This document shows, one piece after another, positions 26,701-41,700 of a stretch of 64,000 nucleotides of DNA. Each line of letters opens with the position of its first letter. The first letter of the stretch is position 1. The DNA is from Diprion similis (taxonomy: Eukaryota > Arthropoda > Insecta > Hymenoptera > Diprionidae). The notes beneath the pieces were generated by a model that was given only the letters and a program-made list of their open reading frames with translations, was not told the origin of the DNA and made no database searches. Both the position numbers and the translations under genes were made by a program. Location of the stretch: the NCBI RefSeq assembly GCF_021155765.1, contig NC_060114.1, forward strand, positions 5,270,001-5,334,000, in the 5' to 3' direction.

Positions 26701-29700
26701 TTAAGAAGTCTTTAAATGATTTGGGATCACTGAAAGTTTTTTGTTTTTTGAAATAATAAAACTGTCTAGATATTTGCACTTAGTGATAGCATATAATTTT
26801 GAATGTATGTATACATGGTTATATTTTATATTCGACTACACAGGAACAAAACTAAATCATTTTGTTAAGTTGTTATCCATTGATTTTTCATTCATGCTGC
26901 TCATCCATCGATCATGACATTTATTAATACGTGAGATCACGTAATTTTGCATTTTATTAAAGCACTGATATTTTCTCTACTTCCGTTATATTTACTTTCA
27001 ATACCTATTAATCTTTTCAAATACCTGTACCTGCCCTCATTCATTAATTGTCTTAGACATATAATTTTGTGTTCGGTATTTGTGAAATAACAGCCAAGTG
27101 ATTTTGAACGTGGAAAAAGTTCAGCTATAATGTGTGCCTCTAGAAAAGCAATATCCTGAAGTTTCAAAATGAAATTTCGAATAATGATTTGAAAAACGTC
27201 ATTTCAAATTTGAAATTAATTACTACAAAACCTTTTTCATTGACGGGTCGACCAATCTCCATTATGATTCAACTAACAATACCTTTTCACTTATAGAAAT
27301 GCTACTCAACACTTACATAAAATTGTTACCTCACGAACAAGGGCTACTGAAATGTGCAGCGGTCCTTGGAGTAGTTTTCAAACGTCACATGCTCCAGAAA
27401 ATGATGCCAAATTATTCGAATTTTCATACAACGAAAGGTAGGTCACGATTAATAGTTTCTCAAACTACACACATGAATAGAAGAAATTACTACTGAAGTG
27501 ACAAAGAAATTTAATTGGAACAGATTAAAAGAAAGAAAAAAATTATTATACTGGCTGTAGCTTTTTCATACGGAGCAAAATTATTTAGTACATACATGGA
27601 TTAAAAATATTCAAGTTATAAATGATGGAATGAAAAATAATACCGATTCTCATGAAAATATAAGTAATAATCCTTAAAAATTCTCAAATTTAATATCAGG
27701 CGAACACCTTTATTACGTGACTCGAAAAGCTGTAAAAAAAAGACTATTTTCAAATGAGTAACTAGCAATATGATTATTTCTTAAGGATGAATCGACTCCA
27801 CCGGGTGGATCTAAGTTAAAGGGTTGCACGGCAAAACGGCGTAAGTGCCAAGGTGTCCAAAATAGATATTTTTCTTGAAATATTAAAAAAAATCCATACT
27901 CATGTCCTTGCAAAACAATATGGTAGACAAAAATTGATTCACGAAATTATACTATGTAAGTGCCTTCATTATGATTTTTCAGGAGCGCAAAAACTGTCCC
28001 GAAATTTGATTGATCAACTTAAAACGAAAATCAAAAAGTACATTTTAAAGTTTTTGCCGTATCGCCCTTCAATTCAGAAAAAGAAATACAGCATTTTTAA
28101 AAATCGCCAGAAATATCATTTACTAGTAAAGCAACATCTTTTTGAACAGAATTTCACAGATAAGAATCGGAGTAAATTCGAATAATACAAGCTAATCATA
28201 CGACAACAACAGTTTAAAAAAAGGTTCTATACTTAGAACATTTAAAATAAATATTAAACTTTGGTGTTTTGATCCGATTCTAACAGTTTTCGTCTCATTT
28301 TATTAACCATGGAGATCTCCGAAAAATCGTCAGAGAAAAAATTTACATACAATCATTTTCAGTATTGATAAAAATAGAATTTCGAAAAGGGTTTTTAAAC
28401 AGTTCGTACGCTCTTTTTGACTTTTGATTGAAGTAAAGATTTACGTTTAAACGACTTACTACCCTTTTCAGCCGTGATGAGCCTTTTTAATATCCAAATC
28501 CTCCGCTGCGCTTCATTGTTTATTTCGAGTGTAAGTCAACCGCAGGCGATCCAGTTCGGCATGGCGAGAAAGAAAAGTACATTTGCTGATTCCGAACATC
28601 TCCTTTATTGCTACTGCTCCGACACCCACATCGGCGACATCTTCAACGTTCAGCGAATAAGCAGTACACCGTTCGAAGAGTTCCCTTGGTACTCGAGGTG
28701 CAGGTTTCTCGCTTTCAAATTGCCGCGGTTTCAGCAATTGATATACAACCTCGTACCCAACGACGAAAAAATGGATTATCACCTCAAAGCCATAAACATT
28801 TATAAGGAGGAGGCTCACAAGTGCAGAGCTTGCGGCGGCGACGGCTTTTTGGACGTTCCAGCGAAGCCCAAGGTTAGTCCTTAGCCATACCATGTGTAAA
28901 AACGTTCATTTAGAATAATTTACTTCGAAAAAATCATCAGGAATTAATTTTAACAATATGTTAAGTATTTACTTGCTCGTTCTAGAATGTATAAATTTTT
29001 AAAGCACTTTTCCAGGAAAGTTACAAATTTTTTATAATCTGGAAAAAACATCCATAGAATAACTCAAAGTATAGCAGTTAATATACCTTGTTTAGGTTAT
29101 ACTTCATTTTGACATTTTACTTTATTTTAACTTATTATTAATGTCATAAAATGCGAGTGAACCGATTTGCACGGTGAGTTTTGGTCTTTTACGTACAAAA
29201 AATTAAGTTAAACTGATCATCTTATCACCTACTTTCAACGCCATATTGTCCGATCGACCCACTCGGAATACTTTATCTATTAGAAGCCCATAGAGGATTC
29301 ACAGCTTCATTAAAGATCCATATCCATTGTGGATTTCTGATAGACATTTACAAAAATCCACAATATTTACAGTTCGATTAAAGCCGGTGATGGATATCTA
29401 TTGGATGTTTATGAAAATCTATGCATTTAAGTGGAAGTACCATAAATAACCACCAGGTGGCGAATGGCTGCTCCCTTATCTCGTCGTAGAAACTCTCCAA
29501 ATTAAGGATGTAATACAATCTCTCGGGTGTGTGACGATGGGGATGATTTTTCAGGACTAAAAAGAAAAAAAAAAAAATCCGACGTGGTCATGGGACGGCA
29601 TCGTCAGGATTTTACTCGAAATTGCGTCCGGTATCTAAGCACTTGGTCGTCCCTAATTACTTAATCTGTAGTATAACCTTAGCCTCAGAATTTATTTCTT

Positions 29701-32700
29701 AGGCAGGACATATTGTGCACATGATAGTTTTCCGTGTTTCCATGACACGTGCACAAGAGTAGGTGATATACAAATAATGTTGACTGAAGAAATTAATTTC
29801 TGCTTCACAAAATGCATGATATCTTTGATAGAGAGCTATGTAGATATCTAGTAGAGTTCTGCTAACTGTGCTATAATTAAGCGGGCATTTGAATTTCCAA
29901 CAAGGCTCCATTGTAGATCATTTTAATTAAAATGGATGTCTAAGAGAGGTATTGCATATTCATCATTAACGTATGTGAGAGGTAAATGTTCCGAGTGGGA
30001 CCCTTACCGACCGAGCAACAGAATTCAGAGCAGTCAGCTATGAGTGCGGGACTCCCCGGGATTCGAGAAACACCGAGAAGTCAATAGATCGATATCTCGT
30101 GGCATTATTTTCGTTCAATATCTATCAACGCCATTAGATTTCCAGCAGCTTATGTTTCTTAATGAAGCTTTTGACTAAAAACAATCTTGTGATAAACCAT
30201 TTCACTCGTTATTACTTGCAAATTTCTAGAGGAAGTCTATCAACTGAATGGTTACAAAAAATGACCCAGTCGGTAAAAGTGAGACTGTTATATACTCTGA
30301 GGATAAAAATTTGTTTTGGTAGGTGAAAAAGCGCGTTATGGGGGTGAAACTTTCAAACGATCAGAGAACTCTGAGCCACCAAAACGATACCATAACCACA
30401 AGGACAGAATCACCAAGCTTAGCTGCTTACAAAAGTTCAACTCAAAGTCAATCAAACCAATATGGTATGGCGAATAAGCCAACTCCAAAGGGATCCTTCG
30501 GCCATTATCAGGCGCAAGGGGAACCGCTATATTCCAAAGCAACCTTGCGGAGCTCTGATAGCCGCAGGAAAGTCTCGATTTTACCAATTTACACGGAATC
30601 GACCGATCAGATGTTGGGTAAGTGACCAATTAGGAATGTACAAAAAAAAAAACATCACTCGCTTCACCCATGATAAATGAAACATTCAATTACAGAATTT
30701 CGCGTAACTCGACATGATTGCAGAGTTACATGGAATAAAAATTTTCATCAAAGTTGAATGGGGATATAAATGTTGAAAGATTACAAAATAGAAGGTTCAT
30801 AATGTCGTATTTTCAGAAACAGGAGGATATGCTTTACAGAATTTTAAAATGCAGAAAATCGAAGTATCGATTTTAGTTGAAATGTCAGAAAACGTGACTT
30901 ATTGCACGGTTGTCTGTGTTTACTTTTTCACGACTTTTTTTTAGAAAGACTCAAATTTTTTAATAAACTTTTCAGGCATCTGTAGCTTTACTTGCATAAG
31001 TACATTATTATAATACCGCACAAGTTTACACAACTTAAACTTAAATCTTACATTGATTTAATTATTTTATTGGGGTAAAAAGAATGTGGACTTGATTTGA
31101 ATTTGATTAGATGATAATCAGCTGTAACATTATAAAATTACGGCAATATTGCTACATCGTTTTCATCATTATGGATTCTATTTTTACAGCTTCGTCAGAC
31201 AGCTCTTTAGAGGCGTCAGGCGAGGTAAAGAGTCATCGCACAGATCGAGGCGTGAAATGTTGCGAATGGATGAAGAATCGATTCTCAAAGTCAGCGGTCG
31301 AACCATCATCCGAGACGAATCACGATCGAAAAATTGTTAAAATACCGCGATTGAACCAGTTTCGTGGTATTGATTTCAGAAACTGTCAGTGCAGTCTTAT
31401 CCTGAGCAATATTTACAAAAGACTTTTGTATCACAGCAGAAATACTGGTTAGTTTACTTGCATCTAGCATTCGTCGGATTATTTTTTGTTTCCATGAAAT
31501 TTTACTCATTTAAAAAATTTTAAGAATGTAAAAATGAATCATTCTGTAACAGGTATAATGGTGAATGATTTCTTAATTCTTAGTGCAAACAATAATGAAG
31601 AATGCTAATAATGACAAAATCGCAAACACTTGAGGATCCGTCAGTGATAAATAGTAGTTAACTACAATTTATTCGGATTTCATTTTTAATCTCTGTTGTA
31701 ATGATTTCCTGTATTAAAAACAATATTTAGGTAACACGACGAAGCACATCCAATACTTGATCGACTATAGCGCTGGATTGATCCACACTGCAGAGTATAA
31801 GCATGCCATGAAAATCCTCTCTAAGGCCGACGAATTGAATAAGGTATTTCCTGTACTTTTCTCATGATTAGTCAACACGGTTTACCCGGAGATCATACTC
31901 AGATCATACATGAAATATTTTGAGGTGACAACTTATTGAATTACGAGTGTGTGAATTATTGAATAGTTTTGGAAAGACCGACTTTGAGTGATTGGAATGA
32001 CTATAGAGTAGAAATATGGGACACAAAGTAAGGCGGAGAAATGAAATATTTCCTTATTATCCTTTCTTTAATTTATTGTTATTTACCATACGGGATAATC
32101 TAAAAAATGGTGTCCCAAAGGAACTAAAAGTACACACTCATAGAACGTGATTTAGAGCACTGATAAATTTCCGGATTGTTGAGAAATTCGAATGATCAAA
32201 ATCCTTTGTCCATAAACTTATACTTGGCCTATTTTTGAAATAGCAACTAAACCGTCGTGCCAAAATTAAAGCCGCGAGAAAAAGTGATGAATTTTTGCCC
32301 GCAATTTCTACATATTCTGTTCAAATAAAGGAGATTAAAATAGTGTCTTGAATAATTCATTTCAGCGGTTTTCGAAGTCTCGAGATTCCTTGCAGGAATT
32401 GAAGCTGAAAATTCAGGTTACATGAAATTAGTTTTACAATTCAGGCTTACAATTAGTTTTTTTCTGATTTGTTACGGCAAAAAAATGTTGGTTACCTTAT
32501 CGATCTTCAGGGGTGTATTTCCACTGACTGATTGTGAGATTGCCATAATAATATTGCGATTTTTGAAGCCGAGAGACTTTGGTCCCAGAATCGATTCGTA
32601 GGATCATTTTTCTGCTAATTGGAACCCCAGCAATACAAGAAAAAAATGTGTAGAACATCGTAGGACAAACACCTAAGAAATTGCGCAGATAATACGAAGA

Positions 32701-35700
32701 AATCTTTCGTTTTTCGGCTATAACTTCGCATTCGCTGTTTGTAGTGACCTGAGACTAATCGTAATCGATTCCTCTCGCAAAATTATCTCGATATAGCGTC
32801 AGAATAAATTAACTCCAGCATTTATTAAATTTCACAAAAAATGGGCTGTCGATTTTCGAAAGGTCAGCCTTTCTCTTTTTGCCATTTCCGGCGAGCCCGA
32901 TACTTTCTGCCACAGAATAAACTTTGCAATACCTTTTTTCCTTCAATTGAACTCTCAACAATGCAAAAAGACGTGCAAAACACCTTAGGATCAACAGTTG
33001 CGAAAATATGAAAAACCTAAGTGGCCTTTTCTCTCGATCTCTGAAACCATCGTTTGCATGAACGAGGGACTAGATCGAGATTACTAATAGTCCACATTCT
33101 TCACTCGGAATTCTGCTCAAATGAAGATTTTGTGACTCTAGTCTTTTCTTGCAGATAAATGAAAGCGTCAGCGATGATGTTGATAAGTCAATCACTAATA
33201 GGATCGTCACCAAGGGAGTGATATTATCCTTGATAAGTGAGCAAACTGCAATTTTACTTGGTTTCAATTCAAAAAAGAATTTCCCATCATCTAGAAAATG
33301 TGTTTCTCCAGGTGAGACGTATTTTCGATTGGGATATTACGACAAGGCACATCGTTGCACTCTCGACGAGATGGCAGTTTACGGTTACATGCTACAAACC
33401 GGGAAGACATCGGCTTATCATCAGGTTATTCATAACGGGCGTAGTCAATTGCTACGTGAATGGTTTCCTGGTTCATCTGTACGAAAGATTTCTGGTAAAG
33501 AAACTGTCGGGACAAGCAGAATCTCGGCATGCATATGCCGATTGTCTTCAATATTCATAGTAAGTCTTCAGTTCGAAGTGGTTGGCGAATTAAAACTGAA
33601 CAACGTCTGTCTACGTCAACTCTATAGTGAAATAATTACACACCCAGTATTCATTTAATCCATGTATTCCTGATAGGCTACGATAATTTTCTCACCAATG
33701 GAAGACAAAAAAAGAACTTCAAATTTGGAAATAGAAGCTTAGATATCGAATTATCGTTTCATAACCTAGAATATTTATTTTATTTTACTCAGAAATGATT
33801 ATATTCAAAAGACTAATCTATAACTCTGCACTTCGCTTAGACACTTCTTCTATTATCGCGTTGGTATCATTAAATATTCAATATCAGATAGACTATTTCC
33901 TAAATTTTGTTGACAAAATATCAAGTCAGGTATTAAAAGCCTAAGAGATTTGAATATCGTTACTATACGTAGAAATTATATAACTATAGAATATTTACAC
34001 TAGATTTCGAAAAATCATTACAATTTCATCTATAGAATCCCAGATAATCTGCTGTATCTAGATACACTCTAGTCAAATATTCGATTAAGACATGGTCACC
34101 CCTCAGAAAAAAAATATTTATCTAGACACATAGTTTAAGTTTGGAAGTTCATTTCTCGCAATGGTATCGATTTTCAAATTTTCAGGCCAATAATGAAGCC
34201 AAGCTAGCCAAATTAACGATCATGGCGAGCTTGAATATTTCAGCGAAGTGCAAAGACCAGCCGATAAGCCAGTTGTGTTCGTACAGACTGGCGATGCTAT
34301 ATTACCAGCAGACAGGAGATATCAAGTTTTATCAACGCCTTGAAAAATCGGCACTCAAGATAATCACCGATCGATATATGTGGACAGATCTCCAGAGCGT
34401 GCTTATAATTGCCCGAGTATACGAGTCGATATTCTACTCAAAGTACAAATTAATCTATATAAACCGTTCATTTAAGCTTTATTAACCATTTCAGAACGGT
34501 CATGAATTCCAGTGGATATGCACTTAAAAAATTCATAACAAATGTTTGACTCGTTAGATTTTTTTTATGAGTGATGGGTCTTATCAACAATTCCAATACC
34601 TATATCTACAAAAATAGTCTGTTGTATAATAAGGAAGCAAAACTCGGTCTTTTCGACAGGATCGTAAGTTTGCAATACGAGTCGTACGTGAGCCGAAGAC
34701 GAATATTGCAAATGTGAGAGGCGAAAGGACCGTTGCCTCCTTGTTGCACACGATGTTTTATGCTACAAGAGCATGTTACGCATTTTTTTACGAATCACAA
34801 AATTGAGGTTAGGGTCGCGTAATGCTAGATTTGTCCGCTGTGTTTGTCGCGACAGCGCATGAACGCAGTACTGAAAAGACAGCTTTTAAGTCCTAGAAGT
34901 GAAAAGTGGTCCTTCCAGTTCTCCACGCATACCTATTCGAATACTCACTCCACCGTCGTAGAAATCGGTACTTTGTGTACGGATAAAATGCGTGGAAAAA
35001 TGTGCAAATCATGCTCGCGTTGTATAATAATCGTTGTATGTAAGAATATTTATGTTTTTACAATAGGCTCAAATGTCATGAAAAAAAATATACGAGTGCA
35101 GCACCTATTAATGCAAAATTGTAGATTTGAAAAAAGTTACGTGACCACTGTAATAGCGCCATGTTGATAAGTTTCGATATAGGTTTAGAAAAATTCTGAA
35201 AAAAATCAGATGTCTTTAATTATAAAGATTTCACGAATAAATAGATAGCATTAAAACAGAGTGAATACAACAAAATAATCGATTAAAAAGATTACGAGCG
35301 ATTATTCGTATTGCATTATATTGGTATTAAAATTAATTCCATTCTAAATCTGTATCGACTGGTTTAAAAAGTTTCCTGGAAATTCTTAACGTAGTAAAAA
35401 CTTGATTAAGCATTTGTAACTGCTCGTTAATTAAATAATTTTTTTCCAAATTAATCTACAAGTGAAATGTCGAGTAAATTTTTGTATTACATGTCTTCTT
35501 TTCGCGTTCAGGTTGATCAGAGGCGAACTTCAGACAGCAATCGAGTACGGATTTAAGGCTCTACAAATCGCTGGGAGGTTCCACTCCATCAATATCCGAC
35601 TTGAGATTCTACCGATCCTTATTCAAGCTGTGGTAAAGATATTTTACACTCAAAGTTATGCAATTCACATTTGCAGTCTGTTTCAAGATAAATCTCACCC

Positions 35701-38700
35701 TCTAAATTTCAGCTGAAGACGAAAAAAAAAACAATGAAAATAATGATTGTTATAGCGCAACAAAGTCAGATTTGAATGTATTCCATAAACATGTTGAAAA
35801 AAAACTGAACTTCAGAGGAATAACTGTTCACAAAATGTAACGTAGGTCGAAGTAGATGATTTTGATTAAAATTGAGTTTAAGAAATATGCTATTTTGATG
35901 AAATGAATATCTTTGTTGACTATTATCCCGTTTAACTCGATGTCTGGGATTTTTGTCTATTTTGCAAATAGGTAATTATTCCACCTACCAGCTACTTTAT
36001 TTTTTTTTTCAATAACGCTGATTTCTATAAATATAAACGCGCATTATTGAAGCGGTTGAATAATAATGATTTCACAGAGATAATATTCCAATTCAGCATA
36101 TCATAGAAAGAATGTCAAAACTCCTCAAGTAAAACAAACCGTCCAGTGCAGATTGCAAAAATTTTGACTAGTAAAAAACAAAAATGCAGCTCAGGTACGA
36201 TTGAAAAAAGTAGTAGAAAAAATTAATTGGTGTCTGAAAAGATCAGTTGCCGAGTTAGGAGAGGAAACGCTTTTGCAAATAATTCCCCAGAACTTGATAG
36301 CTGGACTGATTTTGCTCAAAATCTAAATAATTTTAATTACTTAAATCATGCAAATCTTCGGACATCTACGTTGCCCTCCGAGCAGCCATTTTAAAATAGT
36401 CGTATAATGAAGCTCGTTTACAATCTTTCCGAAACTTCGTTTCAGGTGCAGGCGAAACGCATTTCGGAAGCCGTCGACCTGCTTCACGAGCTTTCTTACC
36501 TGGCCCAGGAGGACGTCGACATGTCCGCTACTATTTGGTACTACGCTCTTTGCCTAGACTTGATTCTTGAAGTAGGAGTGTCGGTGGAATCGCTCGAAGA
36601 TTGTCAAGAATTCACGAATAGATTTTTGGGTAAGTTTTTAAGTTTTTTTTTATTCGGATCCAGTAATTATTTACTGCGTGATCGTCACTCATGCGATTGC
36701 TTGTTCTGTTTCTTTTTCCCACGTTTTTTACAGTAGTGAATGGGGCAAATTTCAAAACCATGATCAGAGATCCCGACGGATCAAAACGATTGCTCACTAA
36801 CATTTGGCTCCTGCTAACTAGGCTGTAAGTTCAAAGAGTTTAGTGTGTTTTTCTATTAACTATATTTACACTGGTGAAAATGATGTATTTTTTGGTTCAT
36901 TTTTTTTAAACTTCGGATTTTCCTTAATCTTTTTGGTAAAGTGAACATTTTTTAAAAACCATCTGTACATTGTTTGAAAACTAAGGTTGAACGGTAAGTA
37001 TAATGTGAGAGTTCTGGAACACAATATGGCGGCGTATCGACAGGATAGCCCCCGACTCCTGTCTTATCGATAATACGCGTTACCTGCGCGGGGTAAGCTT
37101 TGCCGACGGATATGTTACCGATGGATGTGTTACCGATCAGAGCATTACGATACATGAGGTGCTACATTTATTACCGGTTGTTTTTACCAACAAAAAGTCC
37201 GACGATGAGATTTTGTGCTGTTGGATGGGCGATTTTTTACCGATGAAAGTGCAGACACAGGTTACGTCCCTTTTATGGATCAATCGTTGTTCCGTTGACT
37301 GAAGTATATTCTTCAGTCAACGGTTGTTCTATCGATCTACTTGGCTCCGTTTCCAATGATCGGATTTTTTGGGCATTAGGTGGGCAGTTTTAAAGTTATG
37401 AATTAAGACAATTCAATGTTCAAGTTTCTAGGTGACCCGAAAAATTCTGTGACACTTTACTCTCTGATAGAAACCGGTTGAAGATGTGTTGAAAGCTGAA
37501 CATGTTTTTTGAGTTTTTCCTAAGATTTGGGAGCGGTGATTGGGTTATAATGAAAAAAAATTACGAAGGTGTTTGAATAAACATAAAAATGAAATAATGA
37601 ATATCAATTTCCGCTACCTCCGTTAACAACTATTGCAGTTTTTATGAGCACTAGTGGTTAAAAGTGTACTTTTAAGCACTGGTGCTTATAAAAACTATAC
37701 AAGATTATTGTTTTTGACAGGTGATAGCACAGAATGCATGCGCACAATTAGAGTATTCTTGACTCGTTGAAGTTTCGTACTCGCCTTCGGCTCATGACTA
37801 TCGGTGTAAATTAACTAGAAAAATAATAAAAGTTTTGTGGAATGATACTTGACTCAAACTGATAAAATTAAAAAAAATTTTAAATCTCGAAATACTTAGC
37901 TTGCAGGAGTTATGATGTGCAAATACGTGATTTTGAAAACGGATGAAACAAGACAAAAAACTGCAGCCCAAATTTGCAGAAAAATCGGAACTTGAAGCTG
38001 TCGTGACATACAATATATGCATGTATATGTGTTTCCACAGTGGATAACAATCGCTGATTGAAGTTAATATTTTCATCAACGTTTTTGACAAGTATGTAGA
38101 TCTATTCGCCCTCTCAAAAGTATGCTTTAATTTCGTATTCTAACAAGCCAATTTTTAACCTATTCTTCATGAATATGAACTTTGTTATTTATTTTCCAAG
38201 TTCCAATTATTCTAGAAGTATCGATTCCAACGATCAGCAAATTTCAGGGTCGACTTTCTGCGAATAACAATTTCACACTTGAAAGTGTTCTTTTTGACCT
38301 TAAAAATGAATCATTGTTATCAACTTAAATTATTTTGTCCAAATGATATTGATTATTTTTCTGGAATTCCATTCCCTGCGTAGAGAACTGAAGTCTGGAA
38401 ATTGTTTAGTCATAAAAGTGAAGCTAATGCCTTTGGATTTTTGGTAAATATTTTTATGATTTTAGATACTGCTGAAATCGATTCCCTGATGCAGTACATC
38501 GACGTAATTTCGCGAAAGGAATCGGTTGCGTAGTCTAAACTCGCTGCGAACTACAGATTGAAAGGAACAGCAAAAAACATGAAATTTGCGAAAGGTTGTG
38601 CAAGATGGGGTAGGAAAATAACGAAATCATAACTGGGAAGTTTTTTTTTCAGTTTGGTTACGGTATATTTATTACGCCTTAATCCTAATACAAGTGTTCG

Positions 38701-41700
38701 GGTGTTAGCGTACTATAAATGGAAAAGTTGACAAATCATATGAAAGTTAATAAAAAAATATGAAAAATGATTGAAAATTACATAACGAGGCTGACTATGA
38801 TCTTAGGGAGAGGTAGTACAATACGTATGACCTTAAGCAGCATATGAAATAGTAAAGACTGAAGTTTTTAAGGATATATTAGGTTAAGGCCTGCGCACAG
38901 ATGCAATGCATCTCCGCAGGACACGGTATGAATAGCATTGTATTGTTACATGTAACCCAAATTGAAATGAATAAATGAGAAACTGTGTCTAAGTTTTCTT
39001 CGTATTTCCTCAACCGGTTCGTCGCTATTTTGTTGTCGTTTCTAAGTTGCTCAAAATCCGATTCATCGAAAGTCATAGAAACCGATTCTGAAACGGTCGA
39101 TTTTTATCTAAGAAACCTACGGCTAACCCCTTTGGATTTTTGTCAAGATTTTGACAATTTTGAAAAGTGCTGTAAGCAATTCTTGTGTGCACTATTCCGA
39201 GGTGGTTTCAGAAGAGAAATTGAATAATCGCAGTCACAACACGTTGCGTTCAACGCATCATGAATGACAACCGGAGAACCGAACATTTTCCGTGATATCT
39301 CAGCTGCAGATTTTTCATTTGTCACATCTCTGCTGTTGATCCGAAGCTTTTCTTGCTGCAGTTTCTAAGTTCCTGTGAAACCAATAAGTTGAAGAAGGGT
39401 TATACGAATCGATTCTAAGACGAAAGATTTTTTGATCAAAAGAAAGAAAGGCTGAACCCCTTGGATTTTGAGGGAAAATTTAGATGATTTTGAAAGATTG
39501 TACCATCAATTCTTTGAGGAACTATTCCGAAGTAATTTTGCGAGAGAAATCGATTCAGTGCAGTCGCAATACGCTGCAAGCAACAGCTGAGAAGTGACAG
39601 CCGAAAAACTGAGAATTTTATTCGTTATGTCGCTGCTGTTTGTCCCGCGCTCTTTTTCTTGTGTTTTCTGGGTTCCTGGGGGTCCAATTACTCTGGAGAT
39701 GGTCATACAAATCGATTCTGAGACGCGGAATTTTCGGCTCCAAAAATGGCGAAAAAAGTAAGGCTTACCCCTTTGGGTTTTTAGCGAAAATTTCGACGAT
39801 TCCGAAAATTGCTGCACTGAATTTCGTGAGGCACTATCCCGAAGTAATTTTGCGAGAGGAATCGATTAGGCGCAGTCTCAATACGCTGCGAGCGATGACC
39901 AAAAAGTTACAGCCGAAAAACTCATGATTGTCATCGGCATTTCTCTGCTGCTGGTCCTACGTTCTTTTTGATGTGTTTTCTAGGTTCCTGGGGGTCAAAT
40001 TACTCTAGGATTGGTCATACAAATCGAATCGGAGTCGAGAAATTTTCGGCTCTGAAAATAACTAAAAAAGTAAGGCTAACCCCTTTGCATTTTTTGTGAA
40101 AATTTCGACGACTTTGAAAAGTGCTGCAATTAATTCTGTAGGGCACTATTCCGACGTAATTTCGCGAGAGAAATCTATTAAACGCAGTCCCAATACGCTG
40201 CGAGCGACACCTGTGAACTTACAGCCGGAAAACTCATGATTTTCGTCGTCATTTCTCTGCTGCTGGTCCTACGCTATTTTTGATGTGTTTTCTGAGTTCC
40301 TGGGGGTCGAATTACTCTAAGATTGGTCATACAAATCGATTCGGAGTCGAGAAATTTTCGACTCTCAAAATGACTGAAAAAGTGAGGCTGACCCCTTTGC
40401 ATTTTTGGTGAATATTTCAACGACTTTGGAAAGTGCTGCAATTAATTCTGTGGGGCACTATTCCGACGTAATTTTGCGAGAGAAATCGATTAAACGCAGT
40501 CCCAATACGCTGCGAGCAACACCTGTGAAGTTACAGCCGAAAAACTCATGATTTTCGTCGTCATTTCTCTGCTGCTGGTCCTACGCTATTTTTGATGTGT
40601 TTTCTGAGTTCCTTGGGGTCGAATTACTCTAAGATTGGTCATACAAATCGATTCGGAGTCGACAAATTTTCGGCTCTGAAAATGACTAAAAAAGTAAGGC
40701 TAACCCCTTTGCATTTTTGGTGAAAATTTCAACGACTTTTAAAAGTGCTGCAATCAATTCTGTAGGGCACTATTCCGACGTAATTTTGCGAGAGAAATCG
40801 ATGAAACGCAGTCCCAATACGCTGCGAGCAACACCTGTGAAGTTACAGCCGAAAAACTCATGATTTTCGTCGACATTTCTCTGCTGCTGGTCCTACGCTA
40901 TTTTTGATGTGTTTTCTGAGTTCCTGGGGGTCGAATTACTCTAAGATTGGTCATACAATTCGATTCGGAGTCGAGAAATTTTCGGCTCTCCAAATGACTA
41001 AAAAAGTAAGGCCAACCCCTTTGCATTTTTGGTGAAAATTTCGACGACTTTGAAAAGTGCTGCAATTAATTCTGTAGGGCACTATTCCGACGTAATTTTG
41101 CGAGAGGAATCGATTAAACGCAGTCCCAATACGCTGCGAGCAACACCTGTGAAGTTACAGCCGAAAAACTCATGATTTTCGTCGTCATTTCTCTGCTGCT
41201 GGTCCTACGCTATTTTTGATGTGTTTTCTGAGTTCCTTGGGGTCGAATTACTCTAAGATTGGTCATACAAATCGATTCGAAGTCGAGAAATTTTCGACTC
41301 TCAAAATGACTAAAAAAGTAAGGCTAACCCCTTTGCATTTTTGGTGAAAATTTCAACGACTTTGAAAAGTGCTGCAATTAATTCTGTGGGGCACTATTCC
41401 GACGTAATTTTGCGAGAGAAATCGATTAATCGCAATCCCAATACGCTGCGAGCAACACCTGTGAAGTTACAGCCGGAAAACTCATGATTTTCGTCGTCAT
41501 TTCTCTGCTGCTGGTCCTACGCTATTTTTGATGTGTTTTCTGAGTTCCTTAGGGTCGAATTACTCTAAGATTGGTCATACAAATTGATTCGGAGTCGAGA
41601 AATTTTCGGCTCTGATAATGCCTAAAAAAGTAAGGCTAACCCCTTTGCATTTTTGGTGAAAATTTCAACGACTTTTAAAAGTGCTGCAATCAATTCTGTA

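Noticed and set aside
29235..30030. Possible 800-base inverted-repeat element (CGACCCACTCGGAA / TTCCGAGTGGGA)
   Set aside because: Only about 14 bases pair clearly at the ends; too weak to call without other copies.
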